The notes under the pieces: model-generated
The model's database searches: none
Told to the model about the DNA's origin: nothing
The model's input: only the letters and a program-made list of their open reading frames with translations
Translations under genes and position numbers: made by a program
From: Leadbetterella lacunae
GTDB taxonomy: Bacteria; Bacteroidota; Bacteroidia; Cytophagales; Spirosomataceae
DNA length: 64,000 nt
NCBI RefSeq assembly: GCF_042649125.1
Contig: NZ_JBHRYQ010000001.1
Span: forward strand, 4,712,001-4,776,000
Direction: 5' to 3'
Shown here: positions 1-10,077 of the stretch, piece after piece
Layout of the letters: each line of letters opens with the position of its first letter
Numbering within the stretch: position 1 is the first letter of the stretch

Positions 1-1283
<1,283 letters not shown>

Positions 1284-1302
1284 TTGTCAGGAATAAAAAA
1301 TA

Positions 1303-1336
1303 AATGTCGCCGTTTAATAAATGGCGGCATTTTTAA
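1303..1336 (+). terminator. Intrinsic terminator after the T9SS cargo gene
   Basis: A 9-bp stem (AATGTCGCC / GGCGGCATT, one G-U pair) encloses an 11-nt loop and is followed by TTT. It sits 20 nt after the stop codon. Confidence 0.75.
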
Positions 1337-1402
1337 TTTCCAAACCGGAAGGCATGATTTTTGCACCTAAAACGGTTTAAGTTGATATCTCTAAATCTCA
1401 AT

Positions 1403-3928
1403 ATGCTAATAAAAAAAGCGATAATATTTTTTTGTGTTTTTTATCAGGCGGTAGCATTTTCTCAAAATGTTTCAAAGCAGATAAAAAAGGCAGAGAATAG
1501 TTCTAAAAACTATTCTTATGTAAATACTATCGAGATATATGAAGGCATTTTAAGAAAAACTAAAGGAGTATCAGAGGAAGAACTTCAAAGGGTAAAGTTG
1601 AATTTAGCGGAAGCTTATTTTTTCGTGAAAGATTATAATAATGCTGAAAAGTACTACAATGAGGTGCTTAAAAGTAGTCCAGCCTTAAAAGGAGAAGATT
1701 TAAAGGCTTACAAAAGATACGCTCAAGTTTTGAGCGGAAACGGAAAACATGGAGAATCTGCACAGGTTTGGAAAAAATTCACGGAGCTTCAAGAGCAAGA
1801 CAAAAGAGGGATTGAGTTTTCTAAACTTTATGCTAACCTCGAACCTCTCACAAGAAATTCAAACAGTTATAGAATAGAATATGTCGGCATAAACACGGCA
1901 AGTCCTGATTTTAGTCCTGCATTTTATAAAGATGGCTTGGTTTTTGTGTCAAGCCGAAACAAAAACAATGCGGTAAAAAGAGTATTTAAATGGGATAATT
2001 CAACTTTTCTAGATTTATATTATTTAGAAGATTTAAAAATCCTTGGAAAGGAAGAATCAAACGCATCGATTGGTTCAGGAGGGCAAAATTCTGGAGCCAC
2101 AAAACCAAAGACTGCCCCAGATAAACTGGGTTCGGATTACTATACGCCGCCCACACCAAATGACGCCAATACTATAGGCCATACCGGGAGTGAACTCATC
2201 AATGGTTCCAAAAATTATGAGGAACAGAGTATTATTGATGTAAAAAAATTTAGCAAAAACCTCAATTCAAAATATCACGAAGGTCCGTGTACATTTTTCC
2301 ATTCGGGTGAAAGAATCCTTTTTACCAGAAATGCAATCGGTGGTGGCGGTATATTTGGACAAAAAAAAGAAGGAGTAACAAGACTGAAAATTTATTCTGC
2401 AATAAAAACTGGTAAAGACTGGAGTGAAATAAAAGAGCTGCCTTTCAATAGTGACGAATTCTCTTGTGGTCATCCTACTATGTCATTCAATGACGATATT
2501 CTATTTTTTGTATCAGATATGCCCGGAGGCTATGGCGGTACAGATATTTATGCTTCTAGGCTGGTAAATGGAGAATGGCAAAAACCAGTAAACCTAGGTG
2601 GCACCATTAATACTATTGGAAATGAAATGTTCCCCTTTATCGACGAAGGAAATGGCTTGTATTTCTCTAGCGATGGACATCCTGGCTTAGGAGAGTTAGA
2701 TATGTTCTATTGTAAGGTAGATGTGAAAACCTTAGCTTCTATTGGTAAAATCAGAAACTTGGGTGCACCTCTAAATTCCAATAACGATGACTTCGGAATA
2801 ATAACGGACCCAAACCGAAATTTGGGATACTTTAGTAGTAACCGTAAAAGAGGAGGTGCCGATGACGATATTTATAAATTTACAAGAATAGGGGCTGCTT
2901 ATGGATGTAGAGACTTAATAGTATCGGTAAATGATGCAGATTCTAGAATGCCCATAGAAAAGGTAAAATTCGAATATAAACTGGTATCGGGTAAAGGGCC
3001 AGTAGAAAATGTTACAACTAACGCTGCAGGTACGGTTAAGTTATGTTTAGAAGCTGATCAGTCTTTTAAATTTAAATTTGAAAGCGACGGCTATATATTT
3101 CAAGAAGAAGAATTTTCAAATATCGATGCCTCCGATTTTGAGCCATCTCGTATTGAAATTTATCTAAAAAAAGAAGTTGTGGTTCCAAAAGAAGAGCCTG
3201 AAGAAGAAAGTAAGCCTAAAAAACAGCGTGTTTTGGTTCAGAAAAGAACCACCACTGATAATACATCCAACGTTTTTAGAGGAGTTATTACTGGGGGTGA
3301 AAATAACGAGCCCATGTCTGCCGTAAAAGTTAAGTTTATCAATAAATGTACGGGCGAAGTACAAGAAATGTATACCAAAAAAGACGGGAGCTACGAATTT
3401 AGAAGAGACCTCAACTGCGACTACGAACTTGTGGCCACTAAAGATGACTTCGGAACAAGTAGCGAGATTATTGAAAAAGCGGTTAAGAGAACGCTTTTTG
3501 GTAAAAAAACAAAACCTACATTTTCATTAAATCTTTTTGATACCAAACTATACAAAGTTGGTGATGTAATAAAACTTGAAAGTATTTACTACAGTTCAGA
3601 CCAATATAAACTTCGCGATTATTCCAAAAGAGATTTGGATAAACTAATTGCAACCATGAAAAGGTATCCGAATATGATCATAGAAATATCTTCTCACACA
3701 GATACCCGTGGTAACGCTTGGGATAATCTTAGATTGTCTCAAAAGAGGGCTCAGGAAGTGGAGAAGTATATTTTGTCTAAAGGAATATCAAAACAAAGAA
3801 TAAAGGCTATTGGTAAAGGTGAAACCGAGCCTCTAAACGAATGTAGCGATGGAGTACAGTGCACAGAAGCCGAACATCAGAGAAACAGACGCACCGAGTT
3901 TAAGATTCTTACCATAGAAAAAAACTAA
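1403..3928 (+). CDS. PorE-like OmpA family protein (TPR, PD40 propeller, carboxypeptidase-regulatory-like and OmpA domains)
   Basis: Start taken at the ATG at 1403, which begins a signal peptide ending near VAFSQ; the upstream TTG at 1361 only adds non-hydrophobic residues. Domains in order: TPR-like helices (about residues 25-140); a WD40-like PD40 propeller with FSPAFYKDGLVFVSS, CGHPTMSFNDDILFFVSD and GNGLYFSSDGHPGLGELD; two CarboxypepD_reg-like folds (about 515-585 and 625-690); and a C-terminal OmpA peptidoglycan-binding domain (SSHTDTRGNAWDNLRLSQKRA, final NRRTEFKI). This order matches PorE, the T9SS component thought to tie the secretion machine to peptidoglycan. It follows a T9SS type B cargo gene, a common pairing in Bacteroidota. 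It could be a paralogue dedicated to that cargo rather than the core PorE. Its stop lies one base from the convergent mutY stop. Confidence 0.85.
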   Translation: MLIKKAIIFFCVFYQAVAFSQNVSKQIKKAENSSKNYSYVNTIEIYEGILRKTKGVSEEELQRVKLNLAEAYFFVKDYNNAEKYYNEVLKSSPALKGEDLKAYKRYAQVLSGNGKHGESAQVWKKFTELQEQDKRGIEFSKLYANLEPLTRNSNSYRIEYVGINTASPDFSPAFYKDGLVFVSSRNKNNAVKRVFKWDNSTFLDLYYLEDLKILGKEESNASIGSGGQNSGATKPKTAPDKLGSDYYTPPTPNDANTIGHTGSELINGSKNYEEQSIIDVKKFSKNLNSKYHEGPCTFFHSGERILFTRNAIGGGGIFGQKKEGVTRLKIYSAIKTGKDWSEIKELPFNSDEFSCGHPTMSFNDDILFFVSDMPGGYGGTDIYASRLVNGEWQKPVNLGGTINTIGNEMFPFIDEGNGLYFSSDGHPGLGELDMFYCKVDVKTLASIGKIRNLGAPLNSNNDDFGIITDPNRNLGYFSSNRKRGGADDDIYKFTRIGAAYGCRDLIVSVNDADSRMPIEKVKFEYKLVSGKGPVENVTTNAAGTVKLCLEADQSFKFKFESDGYIFQEEEFSNIDASDFEPSRIEIYLKKEVVVPKEEPEEESKPKKQRVLVQKRTTTDNTSNVFRGVITGGENNEPMSAVKVKFINKCTGEVQEMYTKKDGSYEFRRDLNCDYELVATKDDFGTSSEIIEKAVKRTLFGKKTKPTFSLNLFDTKLYKVGDVIKLESIYYSSDQYKLRDYSKRDLDKLIATMKRYPNMIIEISSHTDTRGNAWDNLRLSQKRAQEVEKYILSKGISKQRIKAIGKGETEPLNECSDGVQCTEAEHQRNRRTEFKILTIEKN

Positions 3929-3929
3929 A

Positions 3930-4952
3930 CTAAAGATTTTCATCAATATAGTTAGAAATTACGATCGGCTTGGGTATTGCATACACTTGGCTATAATCGT
4001 AAAAACTAGCGTCTAAATTTCCTTTCATTTCTTCTTCGATTTTAATTTTGTAAAAAGTAATACTAAGCTTTTGATGACTTAGTATATGTTTTTTCTGAAC
4101 CTTCTCTATGCTGCCAATACTTGTAAATCCTAATTCATGAATTAAGTTTTCAATACTTGCAAACTCATTTACCTTAAATTCCGGGAAATCATAAAGCTTT
4201 GACCAAATATCACCCAACGGTCGTTCTTTCATAAATACCCCTTCCTTGTTATAAAGTACCAAATAAGATATTTCTCGCTGAGTAACTTTAGTTTTACCTG
4301 CCTTAAAAGGAAAATTTGCCCACGATTTATTCTTAAAACTTGCACAGCTTTCTACAATTGGGCAGCTTAAGCAGTTTGGGTTTTTAGGCGAGCAAATTGT
4401 AGCTCCAAGTTCCATAATAGCTTGGTTAAAAAGAGCAGGACTTTTTTTGCTAATTAAGTCTTGAGCTATTTCAAAGATAGTATTTTGTGTTTTAGGCTTA
4501 TCTATGGGTTCGGCTATCTCATAGAATCGAGTTAATACTCGCATTACATTTCCATCTACAACGGGCACACGCTCATCAAAAGCAAAAGAAGCAATAGCTG
4601 CGGCGGTGTATCTTCCAATACCTTTTAATTTTTGTAGGTCATTAAAATTGCTCGGAAACTCACCATTTAATTCATTTGTAATATATTTTGCCGTAAAATG
4701 TAGATTACGTGCACGTGAGTAATAGCCTAATCCTTGCCAGGTTCTCAGCACCTCGGCTTCATCTACATCGGCCATTTTTTTAATTGTTGGATACTTTTCT
4801 ACAAAATTATTATAATACGGAAGCCCCTGTGCAACCCGAGTCTGTTGAAGTATTATTTCAGAAAGCCAAATAAAATATGGATTTTGGGTATTTCTCCACG
4901 GAAGCTCTCGTTTGTTTATTTGGTACCAGTTTATAATTTTATTGGCAAACAT
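3930..4952 (-). CDS. mutY: A/G-specific adenine DNA glycosylase MutY
   Basis: Removes adenine mispaired with 8-oxoguanine (base excision repair, cytoplasm). The 340-residue protein has the family length. Visible features: catalytic Glu32 in SEIILQQTRV; the helix-hairpin-helix LKGIGRYTAAAIASFA (109-124) followed by VPVVDGNV with catalytic Asp133; and a 4Fe-4S loop with Cys187, Cys194, Cys197 and Cys203 (C-X6-C-X2-C-X5-C). The C-terminal third (about 220-340) is the NUDIX-like 8-oxoG recognition domain. It is divergent from the HU gene and convergent, with almost no gap, with the PorE-like gene. No sign of damage. Confidence 0.97.
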   Translation of the reverse strand: MFANKIINWYQINKRELPWRNTQNPYFIWLSEIILQQTRVAQGLPYYNNFVEKYPTIKKMADVDEAEVLRTWQGLGYYSRARNLHFTAKYITNELNGEFPSNFNDLQKLKGIGRYTAAAIASFAFDERVPVVDGNVMRVLTRFYEIAEPIDKPKTQNTIFEIAQDLISKKSPALFNQAIMELGATICSPKNPNCLSCPIVESCASFKNKSWANFPFKAGKTKVTQREISYLVLYNKEGVFMKERPLGDIWSKLYDFPEFKVNEFASIENLIHELGFTSIGSIEKVQKKHILSHQKLSITFYKIKIEEEMKGNLDASFYDYSQVYAIPKPIVISNYIDENL

Positions 4953-5035
4953 TTTTTTGTTTGATTTTTTTTGCGTAATCTAATGCCCATCTTAAGTCCT
5001 TAATTATTAATAAATTATAAAAAAAAAGGCGAAAG

Positions 5036-5070
5036 TTTTTGGGAGAATCTTTTCATTTCGTCTATCTTTG
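5036..5070 (+). promoter_or_regulatory. Promoter of the HU gene
   Basis: TATCTTTG at 5063-5070 is a perfect Bacteroidota -7 box (TAnnTTTG). A TTTTTG at 5036-5041 fits the -33 element at a spacing of 21 nt. The 5' leader would be about 65 nt. Confidence 0.75.
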
Positions 5071-5142
5071 CAAACCTAAAACAAATACGACCTATTAGGG
5101 AAGTATTTTTCTATTTTTTTTAACAAATTAAATTTATATAAA

Positions 5143-5427
5143 GTGACTAAAGCAGAGGTTATCTCAATCATTGCCGACAAAACTGGAGTTGACAAGGCTG
5201 TTACTTCAATTACCGTTGAAGCGTTTTTTCAAACAGTTAAAGAGACATTATCAGGTGGCGACGCCATATATGTTAGAGGGTTTGGAAGTTTTGTAAACAA
5301 AAAAAGAGCTGAGAAAAAAGCTCGTAACATCTCTCAAAAAACTACCGTTACGGTACCGGCACATTTTATTCCAAGCTTTAAGCCATCTAAAGAGTTTGTG
5401 GAAGAAGTGAAAACCAACGTTAAATAA
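5143..5427 (+). CDS. HU family DNA-binding protein (GTG start)
   Basis: A 94-residue histone-like protein that bends and compacts DNA as a dimer. It has the family helical N-terminus (MTKAEVISIIADKTGVDK) and the core YVRGFGSFVNKKRAEKKARN, then the beta arm and FKPSKEF near the C-terminus. The start is GTG at 5143: there is no in-frame ATG nearby and the protein has no internal Met, so the GTG is well supported. In many Bacteroidota this gene sits between mutY and a TPR-RNase G pair, as here. The next gene begins 16 nt downstream, so the two are probably co-transcribed. Confidence 0.95.
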   Translation: MTKAEVISIIADKTGVDKAVTSITVEAFFQTVKETLSGGDAIYVRGFGSFVNKKRAEKKARNISQKTTVTVPAHFIPSFKPSKEFVEEVKTNVK

Positions 5428-5443
5428 TTTAATTCTGAACGGT

Positions 5444-6271
5444 TTGAAAAATAAAAATCATCTTTTATTGATATTAGGAATTTCCGCTATATTGGTGGTG
5501 TTTTTGGCTACTCGCTCAAAGATAGTAGTGAAAGATGAGGAGCAAGCCGTTCAGAAAACTTCTTCTTCCCAAGAAGAACACGATGATGAAGATTCGGAAG
5601 AGCACCAAATGGCTATTCCTTTAGAGGTTCAAAACAAAGTGGCGGCCTTTAGAAAAGAACTTAGTGGGGCGTCACCTACAAAAACTCAAGAGCTTTATTC
5701 CAACATTGCACAAGTATATGTACAAGCATCTGTATTTGACAGTGCAGGGTATTATTTTGAGAAAATCGCAGTTCAATCACCGAATAAAACAAACTGGACT
5801 AGAGTAGGAGAGGCGTATTTTCAGGCTTACAACCTGGCTCTTAGCCCACAAAAAATTGAAGCTTTTGTAGAAAAAGCAAGAAACGGGTTTAATCAAGTTT
5901 TGAAACTAGATCCAAATGATCTCAACGCAAAAACCAATTTGGGAATGACCTATGTAAAGTCAGACTCGCCTATGAAAGCTATTGGAATGTTGAGGGAAGT
6001 GTTAGATCAAAATCCGAATTATGTACCAGCTATAATGAGCCTTGGAGGTTTATCAATGCAGTCAAATCAGTTTGACAAAGCCTTGATAAGATTCCAAAAT
6101 GTGCTTAGGATAGAACCCAATAATCAAAACGCAAAAATTGGAATGGCCTATAGCCTAATAGAGCTAGACAGAAAACCAGAAGCTAAAAAGATTTTTGAAG
6201 AGGTGCTTAATGGAGAAATTGATCCAGTTATGAAAGATGAGCTTACAAAAACTTTGAATAGTTTAAAGTAA
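5444..6271 (+). CDS. Membrane-anchored TPR protein (TTG start)
   Basis: The product starts with TTG at 5444; the next in-frame Met is residue 57, past the membrane segment, which argues for the TTG. Residues 7-23 (LLLILGISAILVVFLAT) form a signal anchor, followed by an acidic linker (EEHDDEDSEEH). From about residue 75 the protein consists of tetratricopeptide repeats (LDPNDLNAKTNLGMTYVKS, EPNNQNAKIGMAYSLIELD). It is likely held in the inner membrane with the TPRs outside the cytoplasm, but the topology is inferred. Exact role unknown. Its position between HU and RNase G is widely kept in the phylum, so it may matter to the RNA or nucleoid functions of this block. Confidence 0.85.
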   Translation: MKNKNHLLLILGISAILVVFLATRSKIVVKDEEQAVQKTSSSQEEHDDEDSEEHQMAIPLEVQNKVAAFRKELSGASPTKTQELYSNIAQVYVQASVFDSAGYYFEKIAVQSPNKTNWTRVGEAYFQAYNLALSPQKIEAFVEKARNGFNQVLKLDPNDLNAKTNLGMTYVKSDSPMKAIGMLREVLDQNPNYVPAIMSLGGLSMQSNQFDKALIRFQNVLRIEPNNQNAKIGMAYSLIELDRKPEAKKIFEEVLNGEIDPVMKDELTKTLNSLK

Positions 6272-6283
6272 TTCTTATCTTTG
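6253..6283 (+). promoter_or_regulatory. Promoter of the small basic protein gene
   Basis: TTTG at 6253-6256, 19 nt of spacer, then TATCTTTG at 6276-6283: a near-ideal Bacteroidota promoter. It starts inside the end of the TPR gene, giving the small gene its own transcript with a leader of about 80 nt. Confidence 0.8.
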
Positions 6284-6370
6284 CGGTTCGAAAAAAATTC
6301 GACCCTTTAAAACGGTTGCTTTTTATATAAAATTATTTTTTTACAAATTTCAAGTTTAATTCTTACTACT

Positions 6371-6460
6371 ATGCCTTGCGGAAAGAAAAGAAAAAGACAC
6401 AAAATGTCAACTCACAAGAGAAAAAAACGTCTTAGAAAGAATCGTCATAAGAAGAAATAA
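6371..6460 (+). CDS. 29-residue basic protein of the AURKAIP1/COX24 (mS38-like) type
   Basis: ATG at 6371 opens a 29-codon frame ending TAA at 6460. The peptide begins MPCGKKRKRHKMSTHKRKKR and ends LRKNRHKKK: two thirds of its residues are Lys, Arg or His. The pattern KKRKRHKMxTHKRKKRxRKNRHKKK is that of the AURKAIP1/COX24 C-terminal domain, known in mitochondria as ribosomal small-subunit protein mS38, so a ribosomal or RNA-binding role is likely. It has its own strong promoter and its own perfect terminator, which supports expression as a separate short mRNA. It is small enough to be missed by gene callers. Family assignment is from memory of the motif; the ribosome link is inference. Confidence 0.85.
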   Translation: MPCGKKRKRHKMSTHKRKKRLRKNRHKKK

Positions 6461-6481
6461 GTATTCTTTTAAAATATAGAT

Positions 6482-6518
6482 AAAGTAAGCAGATAGTTTA
6501 TTTTCTGCTTACTTTTTC
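6482..6518 (+). terminator. Strong intrinsic terminator
   Basis: A perfect 12-bp stem (AAAGTAAGCAGA / TCTGCTTACTTT) with a 10-nt loop and following T-rich tract, 21 nt after the small basic protein gene. Confidence 0.9.
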
Positions 6519-6651
6519 TGTTTTACAAACACAATTTCTTAAATTTAATTTCGGTGTGATTCCGAATACGCTAAGTTTTGCGTTTGTGGTTTAAGACACC
6601 GAAAAACCATTATCCTAATTTTTTTATTAATCCTCTAATTCTAACTCTAAT

Positions 6652-8208
6652 TTGAGCAACGAATTATATATTTCTGCCACGCCTCAGGGTGATCGTATAG
6701 CTTTATCTCAAAATAAAAGGCTTATAGAATATCATTTTGATGAAACCGAACATCAGTATTCGGTTGGTGATATATACTTTGGAACTGTCAAAAAGGTAGT
6801 TTCAGGATTAAATGCTGCATTTATTGATATCGGGTACGAGAAAGATGCATTCCTGCACTATCATGACCTGAGTCCAAATATCAATTCTCTAAACAAATTT
6901 ACTAAAGACGTAATAGCTAAGAGACCTATAAACTTAAGATTAAAAAATTTTAATTTAGAGCCTCAAATAGACAAGCTTGGTAAAATTGGAGACGTTTTGC
7001 AAAAAAACCAACCAATTCTAGTTCAAGTAGTTAAAGAACCTATTTCGTCAAAAGGCCCAAGGCTTTCATGTGATATTTCTATTGCAGGAAGGTACATCGT
7101 GCTCGTACCATTTAGTAATTCTGTCAATATCTCTAAAAAGATAACAAGCAAGCAGGAGCGTCAAAGACTGCATAAGTTATTGACTTCTGTAAAGCCTGAA
7201 AACTTTGGAGTTATAGTAAGAACTGTAGCAGAAGGTAAAGAAGTGGCCGATCTACAAAGAGACCTTGAAAACTGCGTAGAAAAGTGGGATAACGGCATGA
7301 AGCAACTAAAAAATGCGAAGCCGCGTGAAAGAATAATCTCTGAAATGGATAGAGCAGCCTCTATTCTTAGAGATATGCTTAACGATGATTTTGATTCAAT
7401 AGTTGTAGATACCAAAGAGACTTTTGATAGTCTCAGGTCTTTATTACAAAATATAGCTCCTCAGAAAGAGAAAATACTTAAGCTTCACACTGGAAAAAGT
7501 AAACTGTTTGAGCAGTATGGTATCGAAAAGCAAATTAAGTCGCTTTTTGGTCGCTCGGTAAGCTTACCTAGTGGTGGATATTTAATTATTGAACATACAG
7601 AGGCTTTACACGTAATAGACGTAAACAGTGGAAATAAGTCTACTTCTGAAATAGACCAAGAAGCCACAGCTTTAAGTGTAAACAAAGAAGCAGCGATAGA
7701 AATAGCTCGTCAGCTAAGACTGAGAGACATGGGCGGTATTGTGGTGATTGACTTCATAGATATGAAGAAAGTCGAAAACAAACGCGATGTGCACGAGGTA
7801 CTAAAAGACGAAATGAAGACCGACAGGTCTAAATACACAATTTTACCAATTTCTAAATTTGGCCTTTCTCAGATTACCCGTCAGCGTGTAAGACCAGAAA
7901 TGAACGTGGTAACGCGAGAAGCTTGTCCTGCATGTGGTGGCACGGGTACTATCCAAGCCAGTATTGCAGTTACTGACCATATCGAAAACCATATTGAGTA
8001 TCTTTTCACCAAACAAAACGAAAAGAAAATCAGTATTATTCTTCATCCATTTATCCATGCTTATTACAAACAAGGGCTTATTTCACGTCAAATGAAGTGG
8101 TTCTTTAAGTATAAAAAGTGGGTGAATATCATCAAAGATACTTCTTTGGGTATGGTAGAATACCATTTCCTTGATCGTAACGGAGATGAAATAGAGCTTA
8201 ATAACTAA
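6652..8208 (+). CDS. rng: Ribonuclease G/E family endoribonuclease (TTG start)
   Basis: Endoribonuclease for rRNA maturation and mRNA decay. The start is TTG at 6652, giving MSNELYISATPQGDRIALSQ, the usual family N-terminus; no ATG is near. An S1 RNA-binding domain lies at about residues 35-130 (VGDIYFGTVKKVVSGLNAAFIDIG). The catalytic core includes LHVIDVNSGNKS and GGIVVIDFIDM (metal-binding Asp residues). The zinc-link motif CPACGGTG has Cys425 and Cys428. At 518 residues it is RNase G-like and lacks the long RNase E scaffold tail. A terminator separates it from the small gene upstream, so it probably has its own promoter, not clearly visible, in the 190-nt gap. Confidence 0.95.
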   Translation: MSNELYISATPQGDRIALSQNKRLIEYHFDETEHQYSVGDIYFGTVKKVVSGLNAAFIDIGYEKDAFLHYHDLSPNINSLNKFTKDVIAKRPINLRLKNFNLEPQIDKLGKIGDVLQKNQPILVQVVKEPISSKGPRLSCDISIAGRYIVLVPFSNSVNISKKITSKQERQRLHKLLTSVKPENFGVIVRTVAEGKEVADLQRDLENCVEKWDNGMKQLKNAKPRERIISEMDRAASILRDMLNDDFDSIVVDTKETFDSLRSLLQNIAPQKEKILKLHTGKSKLFEQYGIEKQIKSLFGRSVSLPSGGYLIIEHTEALHVIDVNSGNKSTSEIDQEATALSVNKEAAIEIARQLRLRDMGGIVVIDFIDMKKVENKRDVHEVLKDEMKTDRSKYTILPISKFGLSQITRQRVRPEMNVVTREACPACGGTGTIQASIAVTDHIENHIEYLFTKQNEKKISIILHPFIHAYYKQGLISRQMKWFFKYKKWVNIIKDTSLGMVEYHFLDRNGDEIELNN

Positions 8209-8219
8209 GCCCTTTTTTA

Positions 8220-8897
8220 TTAATATACCTTACAGATTTTGTCAAAATTCTTCTTTTTAATATCAGGTACCCAGCATTCATCAGCAGGATATCCGACAGG
8301 TAAAAGTAAGTATGGCTTTTCATTTACTGGTCTATCCAATATTTTCTGCAGAAAATTCATTGGACTTGGTGTATGAGTCAATGTAGCCAAACCCGCTTTG
8401 TGTATCGCAGAAATCAAAAAGCCAGCGGCTATTCCTACACTTTCTTGTACATAATAGTTGGTTTTCTTACTGCCCGATTCATCTAAATCATAAACTTGCT
8501 TAAAAAGGATGATTAGGTAAGGAGCAGTTTCTAAAAAAGGCTTTTGCCAATCTGTTCCTAAGTGCTTGAGGTCTTCGAGCCATTCCTCGCTCATCCGGTT
8601 ATTATAACTCTCTAGTTCTTCTTCTTCGGCCGCTTTTCTTATTTGCTGTTTTATTTTTGGGTCTTTTACCACACAAAACATCCACGGTTGCTTGTTTGCT
8701 CCCGAAGGTGCCAAAGCTGCAGCTTTAATGATATTCTCAATAACTTCAAAAGGTACATCTCGGTCAGAATATTCTCTTACAGACCTTCTTCTGGTCATTA
8801 ATTCCAAGTTTTCGGCCGAGTTTTCGATTAATTCTTTTTGATCAAATACTGTACTTTCGTAGTTTATATAAGGGTAGCCTCCGATATTTTTTTTCAT
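8220..8897 (-). CDS. Nitroreductase family flavoprotein
   Basis: FMN-dependent oxidoreductase of 225 residues. The N-terminal RRSVREYSDRDVPFEVIENI and APSGANKQPWMFCVVKD are the family's FMN-binding signature, and GLATLTHTPSPMNFL with LLLPVGYPADECWVPDI forms the C-terminal cofactor region. The substrate cannot be read from sequence; this subgroup (YdfN/BluB-like outline) is also found among dehalogenase-like nitroreductases. The start codon overlaps the stop of the CPBP gene upstream by four bases (ATGA), so the two are translationally coupled. Confidence 0.92.
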   Translation of the reverse strand: MKKNIGGYPYINYESTVFDQKELIENSAENLELMTRRRSVREYSDRDVPFEVIENIIKAAALAPSGANKQPWMFCVVKDPKIKQQIRKAAEEEELESYNNRMSEEWLEDLKHLGTDWQKPFLETAPYLIILFKQVYDLDESGSKKTNYYVQESVGIAAGFLISAIHKAGLATLTHTPSPMNFLQKILDRPVNEKPYLLLPVGYPADECWVPDIKKKNFDKICKVY

Positions 8898-9829
8898 ATT
8901 TCTTTGCTAAGTTCAGTTTGATTTTTGAATACCCACAAAAGTCCGAAACATAACACGGTGCTTAGAATGATAAATGGCATTGGTACAGTGTCAAGTTTTT
9001 CTATTTCAGATGAGATTTTCTTTTGATGAACCAAATGCATCACTATAACAGCAAGTCCATTGTTAAACATATGGCCAAAAATGGGCACCCAGATGTTGCC
9101 TGACCAATAGTATAAATAGCCAAATAACGCACCTAAGAGAAGGCGAGGTAAAAAACCATAAAACTGAAAATGTATAGCACTAAATATAGCGGCTGCTAGC
9201 CAAATGGCTACATGAGGATTGTGGGTTATTAGTAATAGTTTTCTTTGCAATAATCCCCTAAAAATTAATTCTTCTCCTATTCCTGCTATTACGGCAATGA
9301 CTACAATGGCGGCTAAAAGCTGAGCCGTTGAGCTAAATGTGGTTAGGTATTCGGTAAGCACTTTCCCATTTTCTTCAAAACCTTTCATGAGGTCTTCTAG
9401 TCCTTTTAGGGCAGCTGGAAGTTTCATGCCTTCATTTACACTTTGTAGATAGCCACTAAGTGGACTAAAACTTAGGTGAATTAATACGATTAAGCCAAAT
9501 ACCATTGGCACTGGTAAAGCTTTAAAGCTTAAATCTGAAAAAGTCTTTTTCTCTACCGCATACCAAAACAAAAGTCCTGGTATAATAAAAGTAAAAGCTG
9601 AAGAAACACCTTGCCCAACCATCATAGCCCACCAACCTTTCTCTGATTTCATGAGGATAGTTAGCATATTTGGCAAATCGGCTAATTTGATGTCTGCCAT
9701 CACAAGCATGAGTCCCCCACCAACAATTTGAGCCAATATTAATGAACACAATAAAATAGCAGTTAATATTAAAATAGACTGAAACGGATTGGTTTCGCCT
9801 TGTTTCTTTAAATATTGAAGGAAATTCAT
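8894..9829 (-). CDS. CPBP family intramembrane glutamic endopeptidase
   Basis: A 311-residue protein with about eight predicted membrane helices. The CPBP (Abi, CAAX protease-like) motifs are all present: Glu186-Glu187 in GEELIFRG, His220 in FSAIHFQFYGF, and His253 in FGHMFNN. Family members cleave prenylated or other membrane proteins, or act in bacteriocin self-immunity; the substrate here is unknown. It is first in a two-gene operon with the nitroreductase, overlapping it by four bases. Confidence 0.92.
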   Translation of the reverse strand: MNFLQYLKKQGETNPFQSILILTAILLCSLILAQIVGGGLMLVMADIKLADLPNMLTILMKSEKGWWAMMVGQGVSSAFTFIIPGLLFWYAVEKKTFSDLSFKALPVPMVFGLIVLIHLSFSPLSGYLQSVNEGMKLPAALKGLEDLMKGFEENGKVLTEYLTTFSSTAQLLAAIVVIAVIAGIGEELIFRGLLQRKLLLITHNPHVAIWLAAAIFSAIHFQFYGFLPRLLLGALFGYLYYWSGNIWVPIFGHMFNNGLAVIVMHLVHQKKISSEIEKLDTVPMPFIILSTVLCFGLLWVFKNQTELSKEI

Positions 9830-10052
9830 AATCTCTTTTAAAGGTATCTTTTTTAATACAAATATGGAGGTTTTATTCCTCTTTTTTGCTTTTTTGTGAC
9901 TAAAGGTTTAATAATTTGAAGCTGACTTTATTTGTCTTGCCCCAACTTGAATTTAAAAATCAGAGCTTAAATAGTTTAAATATAGAATTTTGATTAAAAA
10001 GGGAAAAGTATGATAAATAGCTATCAATGAACCATTTTTAATACAAATGCAT

Positions 10053-10060
10053 TAATTTTG
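10053..10060 (+). promoter_or_regulatory. -7 promoter box of dusB
   Basis: TAATTTTG matches TAnnTTTG and lies 18 nt before the dusB start. The -33 region is only T-rich. Confidence 0.5.
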
Positions 10061-10077
10061 TAGTTCAAAAGAATGAA

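Noticed and set aside
1361..1402. TTG start for the PorE-like protein
   Set aside because: The extra residues have no signal-peptide character, and the ATG at 1403 gives a proper signal peptide.
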